Shown piece by piece: positions 13,101-25,100 of a DNA stretch of 36,739 nt. Position 1 is the first letter of the stretch. Each line of letters begins with the position of its first letter. A program made the position numbers and the translations under genes. The DNA is from Beroe ovata (Eukaryota; Ctenophora; Nuda; Beroida; Beroidae). The notes under the pieces were generated by a model. That model had not been told where the DNA came from. It saw only the letters and a program-made list of their open reading frames with translations, and ran no database searches. Location of the stretch: the NCBI GenBank assembly GCA_946803715.1, contig CAMPET010000085.1, positions 159,474-196,212 on the forward strand, read 5' to 3'.

Positions 13101-16100
13101 AAACTCATGTTAGCTGATCTAGTCACTAGTATTCGGTCATATTGTGACAAGGTCTCAACGCCAATTTCTCCATGAATTCTAATCAGTACCTCCTATCTTA
13201 CCTGCATCTGTACAACACGAACGCCAGCACACTGATAAGTATGATTCCGGCCACCGCACCTCCACATACTCCTAGTATTATCTCCCGGTTGTCACCAATC
13301 AATGACCCCTGTAACAAGTGGATCATTACACTGCTTCATAGGAAATATTGGAAATATTGCATTCGTTGCGTGTTCACGGAATACTAGGCATCATGTCTCG
13401 TGGGAGAGGTCAGAATAACTAATGAGTATAATTGACAGGGTTATTACCAGATTTACTTTGTCTTCCTTCGCCATAGTCTCCTCAATCAGCAAGAGTAAAA
13501 TGATCAGAATGTATTCAAACATTACTACGAGGGAAATCACACGGTTTTGAACACTGCGAATGGAGAAATGATTGCGTGAAGATTGCTTCTCACGATAGTC
13601 CGTTTCTATGACGACTGGGATTTGCACGTGCGTCTTGTCATATGGTTGCGCGCGGCGCGTGCGTTACTATGAAGTAAGTTTGCGACTATGCAAAACGCGC
13701 GGTACTATTTGATAAGCCCACGAAGCTGAGTAGGTGATAATGTGATATGATTGCTCAATTTTTTTCACAAATGCCACCTGGATTTGATATTTGCTAGTAA
13801 AGTCAACAATTCCCAGGAAATTGATGTTGAGTTGTCCGATAGAACTACATGGTTCCCACTCTCCTCACGTAGCTACAATAGAAGAGGATTACAACAAGAT
13901 TGTCATGAGACACAAGATAGCTGTACAGTCTGTTACTGATCAGGTTTGTCTGGCGGATAAGCTGGCTTGAAGTGCCGAATTTTTGCATGTATTATAAACC
14001 GGCCAATTTTCTAGCAAACATAACCGCACTTTATGGCAACCACACTTTATGGCAACTGGCAACAACACTTAATGGCACACTTTGTCACTTTATGGCACAC
14101 TTTATGGCAACCATGGTAACGATGGTAACGTACCAGGTAAACGTGGTGAACAAGTATGGTCAACGTCTGGATGATACCACTGGGCGTATAGTATCACTTC
14201 TGAGTGAGCTACAGGACAAGATTCCGTTCTCTGCGTGTCTCTTTGATATCAATGACAGCCTCGATCTCTTCAAAGCTGCTGTGAACGAGTAAGTGAACAC
14301 GATAACACATCATGAAAATGACAAATCATGAACACTCATCATGCAAACATCATGGACACATCATGAACACTGAAAATGCCAATTAAATCACCAAAAAGGA
14401 GGTTATTAAATGTCAAAATTCCGAAGAACCATTCTGACACCAAATCGATTCTCAGCTACAAGACTTACAACGCAGAGGTCAGATCCATACAGTCCGACAG
14501 CATTGTGGTACCCTTCTTCCGGACAGACTTGAAGAACGTCCAAGACAGACTGGATGCCCTAGACAAGTTCTCAAAACAGATGATAGAGGTCCTTCTCAAG
14601 GGATCAGATATCTCCAACGAGTTCAATGATAACATGTACAAGACAAAGGGATTCCTCCTTGAAATGTCTAAAGAGGTTTAGTTTAGGGTTATTCATTTAG
14701 ACCTGCCTTTGTCCCATGTTTTCCATACAGCAAGTGTCACAACTATAGCAATTCCCCTCCTCAGATGGACACGAACGTGACTCCCTTCATATCTTCTGAG
14801 GACCCCCAGAAGCTCCAGCTAGCTCTGAACACGATCCCCGAGATCAAACACTGCATGAAGACGAGATCTCACCTCATAGAGGACACAGAGGAGAACCTGA
14901 AGCAGTTCGACGACCATTTCGACACTGATCCCCTTAAAATGGAATACGAGGAAGTTTGCGGGTCATGGTTCGAACTGCTCAACGACCTCGAAGAATTGCA
15001 GCCCAAGATAGAGACCAGCTTGTCGAGCAAGACCTTCTTCCAGAGTCACATAGTGAACCTGAAATCTGCTCTCGAGGCACACCAGGAAGCACTGAAGACT
15101 GTGGAGAATGTTACAACAGAGAAGAAGTTGCAGGAAGCACTGGATGTGTTGGACGGGTTACTGAAGGAGGATACACACCTAGGCGAGGAGATAAACAAGG
15201 TGTTGCTAGAGGGGAAGAGTATCATCAGGAGTCTGGACAATGTGGAGGAGATGAAGAAGATACAGCTGGAGATGCAGTCTCTCCAATCCACATACAGGGT
15301 CATCCAGAATAGTATTGATGTCAAACACAAGAAGTACGCTGCCATCATGTCACAGTTTGAGGAGTACAAGCACCTCATACAAGCTCATGAGATATTCATT
15401 GACTCCACCCAGAACTTCCTAGATGACATGTCTGACATCCTTGACGATACGATCATCGAGTTCAACAAGACTCAGATCACTGCTCTGGAGAATGCTATTC
15501 TTGACAGACGACTGGAGCATGAAAAGGTGGTCAGTCTCTCAGACACTGTGCTCAGATGTCTGGAGGATGAAGTTGAGTGGAAGGAAACCACGTCCATGGT
15601 GAGAATGAAGTGGAACAAACTGAACTGTAACATAAACGAGGCCGGCACGGCTATCGAGAATAGCTCCAAGACGTTGCGGAATCTGTACAACAACATTGCC
15701 ATCATTAAGAAAGAGACACATGATAAGTGGAAGATAACTGTGGATGTTGAGGACATCTCTAATGACATTGCCAATGTGAGTATATGGAGGAGGGTCATGC
15801 GACTAACAAGGAGAATGTCAAGAGTATTCAGGAGAATAGAGAAACATGAGTACTCAGAGTATGATATGGTCTCGAAACCCCCACCCTCCATGAGGATTCC
15901 CACAATTCATTATCCCCCCTCAGCTGCGACACCAACACCGAGCTATGAAACTCACACTGAAGGAAGTGGATGCTTTCTCCCCGACTGTAGACAGAGTCAA
16001 GGACACAGTGGAGTCACACCTTGATCAGTGCAGTGAGGCTGTCAAGAAGGACCTTGCTCTCAGACTGAAGGAATTCCTCGACCTCTGGGATACTACTAAA

Positions 16101-19100
16101 AAACTGGCAAATAAGGGTATGTATGACACTGAGTCACCAGTGAAATAAGGTTGAGATCAGCTGTTTTAATATCTCTGAAATAGATACACCTTGATATTTG
16201 CAATTTGGCAGCGTTCCAAGAGATAGACACCCGTCTGGGTGGTGTGAGACGTTACCATGAGCAGCTTTCTGAAGAACATGCGTGGTACAGCACTGCAGAG
16301 GAACGGTTCACTGCTCTCGCTCGAACTGGCAATGATAATATGGAGATTGATCACGTGACCAAACTGGGGGATGAGGTGGCCTATCATACTGATTCCTTGG
16401 TCGAGCTCCGAGATAACATGGTCAACCTGAAACTGGAAAAAGTTAGTTGTATATGGAGCTGTAAATTTTATAATCAGAAAGTTCACTTTTTGTTGATTTG
16501 TTTTATAGTTCGAGAATTACAACGCCAATACTCATCTTCAAAATTTAGTACCTGCCTCAGGTTGTTATTGATGAATGTGCCGACCTTATCAAAAGTTATG
16601 ATGACCTGAAAGAACGACTTGCTGAGCTAGTAAGGACTTTCGAGGCTGAGAGCTCCAAGAAAACTAAGCTCATGTCCCACATTGATCATGTCCAGAATCA
16701 GGTAGCTTTGGCATATATCTGTAAAGTTAACAGTTAAGAATAGACCCGTTATCAGATCAGCATCATTAACCACTACTCAGAACCAATTGTTCTGCTTCGA
16801 TACGATCAGCTTTTAACAAAAAAGGATTGCATCCTATGTCAATAATTGGTTTAAACACCCCTACGGCCTGCCTATCACTTTTTGTCAATAAGCTAAGGTT
16901 ATGCGTAACGTTACACTACTCTCACTTCCCACTAGGTCAATGAGAAGAACCGGCAACTGTCCACTCACCTGGCCGTGTCTTCCCACCACGACACTGTCCA
17001 GTACCAGGCTGAACAACTGGAGGAGTTCAAGGGAGCTATCGTTCCGCTACAGGAAGAGGTGGACGAGTTGCTGAGGGACGTGGCGTCCAACTCACACCCA
17101 CAGGAGGTTAGACCCTTCCGAACATCCTCCTAGATAGCACCTCTCCTACCTTGACACCACTTCTTTCTCTTTCTTATTAACCACAATATTCAAACATCAA
17201 ACCTCCCAATTACTGTCAGGTACAAGTGAAACTGAATCATTTGTCCGACTCGTGGAAAGAGCTGGGCCACAACGTAGCACAGCGAGACCAGAGAATAAAG
17301 CAGATGTTGCAACTTCTCACACAGTTCGAGGAGAGTTACAATGATTTGGACTCCTGGCTCCAAGATAAGGTATCGATCATGATAAGACACCTGCGAAACA
17401 CAATTCTGTATTATCCACACTTGGTTTAACCCGATCCCCATCAAAAACTGATCCTAAACTTGGGGTATTTTTTCGGCTATCGGCATGTATTGAGTGATCC
17501 AGTATTTCATATTTGACACTGCTCTATCTGTTCAGGATACGATACTGTCTAACTCCCTACCACAAGACGAGGATGGTGTCAAGTCCCATCTTGATCTCCT
17601 GCTCAGTATCCAATCTATCCTCGCTTCCAAGTATCACCTTATCCAGAGTAAGAGGAAAGCGCCTTGTCATTTGTTCCGAGGCGTCTTCATGGCGCCGTTG
17701 TCATGACAATATCTCTCCTGGTGACATTCCAATTATTTCAGTCGTACAAGAGGTGGGTGATGCTCTAGTGACATTGTCTTCATCAGCAGATGTAGAACAC
17801 ATACAGAACAAGTTACACAAGGTATTCCTTGTTATTGTGAGTTTCCTTCCTGAACTTGGTATCAGTTGGGACAAAATTCTCATTTCCATCCTTTCAGATC
17901 AAGCAAAACTATGACAAGCTGGGTTCGGATTTGTTACACTCTATCGACAGAGCTAACGAGGCAACTAAAGGGCTGGAGTCGTTCAAAGAACGCTCAGATA
18001 GCATATCAGCTTGTCTGGATAAATTTGATAAAATTGCTGAGTCACTTCCTCAGTAAGTGTGAAATATGAATCACCCATGTTTTGACAATGGTACGAGGCA
18101 TATTGCCAGGGACACTCATCAAGGTGTAGGTAGCTGTGTTGAACTCAAGTGAGCTGTGTTGCAGGGGTAATATTGAGGGTCTAACCAAGTTGATTGACAC
18201 CACTCTACGTGATTTGGACGATACGTACGAGGATGTTGAGAAGTTACAGAAGTTCGTGAGGAATCTAGAGGATAACATCTGGTCGGGCGAAAACTCGTAT
18301 CTCAAGAGTATCCTACTTGATGTGATATCCAGGTATGGAAATGAAGATGGCATGTCTTCTGTCCTCTTGGGCTGGGGTGAGCCATCCCCGCAATACCGAG
18401 ATCCAATCATCCAACTTTCTCTGTCTATATTACTATTAGTCTCTGTTATCTATGGCGATGTCCAATGTCCAATATCACGGCCCCCGTTACCTAATGGTGA
18501 CTACCATGGTGCACTGTCCAGGTTCAAGCGTATCCGAGGGAAGTTGAAGCAGTGTCAGGACCACATAGTGCAGAGCAGTGCACTGGCAGAGCAATTCCTG
18601 GGCACTATCCAGAATGTGAACACGTGGGTAGACGAGACAGCAGCTAAGATAGAGTGTCCCCTACCCTCAGACCAGGACACTCTCATTGACATGTCCAGTT
18701 TGTTCAGCGCACTGAACAGGGAAGTGAGTGCCAAGGAGACGAGCATTGATCTGCTACTGGAGAAGGGAGCTATGCTACTCAGCGAGGGTGAGTGTCATGA
18801 TTTGTACATGGAGGTTTTCTTTCCGTGCACTGGCTGCCATATACTCAATTAGTAATGATGCTAATTGAGTAACTGCTCGCTACTCCCTACTTGACAGAAT
18901 GAAGCCACTAAGCTAATAGTCAAAGATTATCGGTATCTCTCCGTATGCAGGTGATATCGATAGCGGTCACTGTGCTGTGATAGAGGAGCAACTGGGAACT
19001 GTAAAGGACAAGTACGACGATCTCAAGGAGATGTTCAAGCAACGAGAGAGGGAGCTAGAGACTGCGCTCAACATGTGCAACAGATACCAGGTACTATACA

Positions 19101-22100
19101 GAGCTGTTTCAACACTGTCACAGCATAGAGCGGTAACACTGTCACAGCTTTTGTCACAGTTTTTACTTGAGTTGCATCCTCACTTATGCGCAATATAGGA
19201 GAAGCGGTAACGCTGCCTAGATCATGTGTTTTCCAGTCAATATGAGTGCATATTCGCAGTACCTCGACTCATCTTTTTTGAGAAATTCAGATCACTACTC
19301 TTCAGAAATATGTATACTATCCGCATATTGATATATTGCAGTATCATGACGTTAGTTTGTGGATGTGTCCGTGTTTGTGTGTGTGAATGTGTCGGTGTAG
19401 TAGTGGTGTCTGTGTGTGTCTGAGTATATGTTGGGGTGTCTGTGTCTGTGTGTTTTTGGGAGCAGGAATGCTAGATAGGTACTACAGCTGTACAGGCGAT
19501 GTCTGTATAGTATCTGCAGGAGCTATTGTCTGTAGCCGTCACCTCATGAGCCATTGTCAAATAATGGAGTGGACAGTGAACACATACATATTACTCTTGA
19601 TGGAGATGTTGTACTATTTGCTGTATAAAATTATAGGGCGTTGTCAGCTGTGCCATTACATTGTGTTTTTGACAATATGATTGATGTCTCTTGTTTTAGC
19701 GTACACATGGACCACTATCATTACAGTTCACATCATAGAAACTAACCTGTTTTCACGTATATCCTGAGTCGAATTTATCTGTCAAGTGTCAAGTTGACTT
19801 TTCCTGCCATGTCACAAAAACATGAGGTGTCCTCGTTACTATCTATGTAATCTTCTCTAAAGCAATGTCTCCCTATTTTTAGGGATTAAACTTCACCTCT
19901 TGTTAGAATGTTAGTTCCCATCATCCTCACCAGAGAAACCTCATGGAGGTGTATTGGTGATTCTCCCAATAACAAATCACACCTGTAGTACAGGGTGTGT
20001 CAAAAAAAAGTGGACAAAAGTAAACGTCTATATCTCAGCTTCTGTTTGGAGTTTCCGGATGAAACTTGGAGGTGTGGTAGGTATCGGTAATAAGTTTTTG
20101 CAAAAAAATTTTCAAGTCCCTAACTCGAAAAATGTGGATTTTCCGTTTCTGAGCCTCAAAAACGTTAGCTCTCAACGGGGTCATGTAGGCCAAATATTGC
20201 CCGTAATATCCTGAAAATTTCATCGAGNTTGTGTTTCATGAGAAAGTGTGATTATTACTGGGGTATATGCGCGTCTTTTATGTACCTCAGTTCCTGACTC
20301 AGTTTTTAAACCCCCTCATTTCGTAGCTGTTCCCCCAATTTCTACTGTGAAATCTATGTCCGTCACAGCGATGTGACATTGTGTTGATCCGGTAAGCGGC
20401 GGCATCCCCCGACCACTGGATATATACACTGATATCCGCGTGACATGCCCCGCCAATCCTCATCTCGGACCCCTCTCATCCTCCCTTCCTCCTCCTCCTC
20501 CAACACCCATGACACCTGTCTTGACACCTCGCGATCACACGAGACGTTTATGCGAACGTACTACTCGACAGCGGACTTAACACGGCCTAGACACCGGACA
20601 TCCCGCATGTTTCTGTATGTGGCAGTGTCGATCATAGTGCTGCTTGTCATCTTCTCCATCCTCACCTTGACCTCGGATGAGGACTTGTGGAAAGGGGTTG
20701 TGGTGGCATCGTTCTGTCTGGTTGTCCTACTCACGTGTGCGTTCTCCGCTGCTATGGAACATATTGACATCACTGAGATGGAGGAGGGCTGGCTGCAGGG
20801 GACACCTAACTCGGAGGAGACTGTCCTGGGGGAGGCAGATGTGTCTGTGCCTGATGAGGATGTCCTTACAGTGGAGGGGGAGGGGGATGTGGTGGGGATA
20901 GCAGAGAGTATGGAGGATGGTAATGTGGAAACTGATCAGCCTCTGAGCAAGGAGAAGACTTCGTTACCAGAACCCGAGCCACAACCTAGTGAACCTGAAC
21001 CCGAACCTGAACCAGTAATCACCCCACTCTCTCGAATGAAAAGTGCTGTAGGATTGATCCAGAGAGCGCTGAAAATCAAACTATTTCCACCCTATATTCA
21101 GGTCTGAGTAAACTGTGTGGTTATCTCATCTCTTTATTCAACTCGCATTCACTCCCTACGATTCACAAAGCCTAACCAAGCGTCATATCAATCGAGTCTC
21201 CTCACCACTCTCCCTTCACCACTCTCCCTTCACCACTCTTCCCTCACCACTCTTCCCTCACCACTCTCTCCTCACCACTGTTCCCTCACCACTCTCCCCT
21301 CCACCACTCTCTCCTCACCACGCTCTCCTCACCACTCTCTCCTCACCACTCTTCCCTCACCACTCTTCCCTCACCACTCTCCAGTCTCGGTTCTTCACTA
21401 TTCCCCTCACCACATTTTCTCCTTCAGAACAAGATTGACTGTGTGATGGGCAAGCTGTCACGGTACGATACACTGTATCTGGGAGCAGACAAGCCCGCGT
21501 TCGACCTACCTCAGATCAGAGAACGAATTGAACGCCTTGAACAATCCAGAGAGGAACTTGATGAGATAGAGACTCTCATTCAGGAACTTGATGTGAGTTG
21601 TGGTGTGAAAAGTATAGGAAAGGGTATCGTGACCTCCGTTATTCACATCATGATCAATTACTATCTATAATCAAATGACATATCCAATGTTTTATGTTCA
21701 AAATCCAAGCACCTATGCATAACAGTGAAAGTGTGTGGAACCTGCCTATCACAATTTCCCTCCACAGAACATGAACATGTCAGGGGGGCCGGGTGACGCA
21801 GCATTCGCCAGGAGGAAACTACAACTCCGTACTAAACTAGAAACTGTGACAGCCGAGTGTGAGAACAAGATAAAATCACTCCTACTCTACGAGAATAAGA
21901 TGAAAGCCCTGGAATCTGGTATGATGAGGAATGAACAATGAACAATATTCATTTGTTAACACGAGTACCTTGTCATCCCCATATCTCACACTATTTCACC
22001 CCTCACCTCTCCCTCCCTCCCACCAGATATGGATCTGCTGGATCAGTGGATCAGTGAGAGTTGTGACCTCTTGTCAGGTAACATAGAGGAGAACCAGAGC

Positions 22101-25100
22101 ACACCTCTACTGGATATTATCAAGGCTATCGACTCCGAGTTGCCGCTACAGAAAGATCATCTCACGGTAATATAACACGTTAACAGTAGAAATGAACATT
22201 AATTTTACTGTAGTATTGTTATTGTGTCATTAAAATGATCCATGGATGACATCATGGATGATTCATGTTCACACACGCCACTGTATTGCAGGCAGTACGC
22301 CGGAACATGGACCTATTCATGCGAGAGCACAAGCCCGCTAAGCAGGGCCCCCTATTGGAGACACTACAGCGAATAGAAGACAACTTCCGTGAACTGGAGG
22401 ACATCGTCAGTGAGAGGAAGGAGACAGCTGAGGCAGAGGAGAGAGAGGTGGCAGCATTCCAGGAGAAAATGAACAGTCTCTGCGACTGGATTCATTCCAA
22501 GGAACAGGAACTCGGTGAGTACTACTGTGTGAGTGCTGTGTGAGAAGTGCTGTATGTCAGGGCTGTGGAAATAGTTGATTTTTAGTATGGAAACAGAATG
22601 AATTCAAATCTAACCTGACGATATGGTTTCAGCCTCGCAGCCGAAGGTGACATTTATAAAGGAGCAAGCCGATGCCCAGCTCAAGGATCATATCAAGATG
22701 CAGGAAGACTTCGGAGATATGCAAGATCAGATGGATGCAATCAATATGGTGAGTTGTCATGTGGTTTCTGGAGACTAGGATCATGGACTATGACTATAGG
22801 AGGTATCATTCTCTTTCCTAATGAGTCACAGAAATCATCTCAGATGGGATTTGAACTATTCACAAAGTACGATGAGCGGTATCCTGAACTGAATGACCAG
22901 CTTGGTACTCTCAATAAGATGTGGGAGAACACGTGCAGAAACTGTGTCGATCGGCAACGCATGTGAGTGATGGATATGAATCTAATTCTATCGTGAGACT
23001 TCTCGAAATGCTTTCTCACTCATTTCGCCCCTCTATTGCGTCATGTGAGTGTGACTTATGACCAAAGTCGTATGCGATGCCGTCCCCATATAGCTAACAA
23101 CCCCCAATTCCCGCGGGCAGGCTGGAAGAATCTATCCACAGTTTGGACGACTTCTGGTCCAACTACAACCAATTCCGTGATTGGCTAAGGGAGTCAGGGG
23201 AACAGTTGGAGGCGGAACCTGAGCCGGGAGCCACACTACAGGAACAACTAGATGATGTGACGGCTTTGCTGGACCAGCTGACATCCAAACAACCAGAGAT
23301 TGAACATCTCAAGTGAGGGTCTCCTCTTTCAGTGACTTCTCTCTGCACATTTTCCCATGATTATCCCTCACCTGTGTGATGTTCACAGGGGGTTAGCGGG
23401 TAAGATTCCCAGCGCTGTGTTGGCACAGATCAATGAGCAGGACACGCCCATTCAGGCTGAACTAGATGATACTGAGGAAATGCTCAAAAACCAGGTTATT
23501 ATAGTACTCTCAATCGGAATATTGTGGTACAAGTACTCAATCAGAATGCGTTGACTGGAGAATCACTGCTCCGTGATAGTTTACAATAAGTTTCCCTACC
23601 GAAGTTTTGCTACCGAAATTGCGCACAATACCACCACTATATTATCATCCCCATGTACCCCAATCTCTCCTCCAGATTGAGATGCTGAACTCCAGGAAGG
23701 ACCGGTTAGCAGAGGGCTGTGCAGCTATCAGTGGATATAGCGACGAGGTTGAGGAACTCAACTCATGGCTCAAGGACATAGAACCCAAACTCAGACCATT
23801 CGATAAGCTGGACAGTGCTGATCCTAAGGAGATTAAGAGCTTGCAAGGTACCTTTATTCAGCATATTGTCTGGGAGAAACAATAAATTCACTAATTGAAA
23901 ATGATTAGTGAATCATCGGAAGGAACACTAGATTCACTAATTGAAAATGATTAGTTAATCATACCTAAGTAGATATTTGGATTATGATGATGCTGAGCTA
24001 CCCTCTCACGTGACACTATCGATCACACACGTTATTGCAGGTAAACAGAAAGTGTACTCGAAGGCTGTAGGTGAGAAGGCTACTCTGTTCAATACACTGG
24101 TGGAGAAGGGTAAGGACCTCCTAGACAAGTGTAGAGAGAATGAGCAGCAGGGTGTCAATGCTGTGCTCATCAAACTCACTGAGAATTGGGAACAGGTGAG
24201 AAGCCCGATCATTCTGAATAATATTGATTGTACTTCCTTATTCTTGCACACCACTGCGTCTATAAGACTTGAGATTAGTAGTTGAGAGAGTAAACAGGGA
24301 GGGGGAAATTCCCCCTACCCTAACACGGGTAGGATAGCGCGCAGCAACTCATCGCGTGAACCCATCAGGTTGAGGCAGCAGCTGAGGAGATGAGAGTTAA
24401 GTTGGAGGACGCATTCCAGCTGGCTAAACAGTTTGACAGGAATTACAAGGACTTGTTGTCATGGATACAGGAGGGAGACGCCCAGATCACGTGAGTGTAT
24501 GCTCATCAGAGCCATGACAACGTGTGTCACTGGGTGTTGCTTGGTGTTGCTAATCCACATTCGCAGGGAGCCAATGGATGACCTTCACACTAGAGTGGAG
24601 AGACAACAGGTATTGGTTGACGGACTGAAGGAGTTTGAACCAAAATTCGACAACTTGTTCGTTATCGGTGAGTGCTAGAATTCATAATCAGCTGTAATCA
24701 CTTAACAACAAGTGATGGAAATTCACATATATTAACCCCCCCCCCTGCTACTGTTTCTACAGGTGAGAGTCTGACAGCCCTGTGTACCCCTGAGGCAGCT
24801 GCCCCTATCACAGAGAAACTGAACACTCTGACTGAACAGTGGGACGACCTAAAGGTCCACTGTGGGGCAGAGCAGGACTTTATCAAGGGTAGGGGAACAG
24901 TGTGTGAACCAACGTCCTACATTCTTGTGTTTTCTTTCATGACCGTTCTGCAGAACCCGTCTATTTACAACTTGTAGCCCAACATTCGACCCTGATGAGG
25001 CATTTGCGTACATGAGAATATCCCCCTTACTTTTCCGTTTTGTTATACTGTTATGGGATGAGAACAGGAATAATGAACTGCGTGGAGCACGTCATGGACC

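Larger units (their letters stand above)
19091..20444. other. Long-intron segment: TG repeat and transposon-like fragment
   Basis: TG-rich tract at about 19355-19460, then unremarkable sequence, then a transposon-like end at 19991-20227 stopped by the N at 20228. No exon of the host gene is supported here. Confidence 0.6.

Noticed and set aside
13172-13387. 71-codon plus-strand ORF
   Set aside because: Antisense to the TM exon of the nested minus-strand gene, whose splice sites and TM segment are better support.
13873-13943. Alternative exon 33 start after the tag at 13870-13872
   Set aside because: It gives the wrong frame from phase 2. The acceptor at 13815-13816 keeps phase and has a better pyrimidine context.
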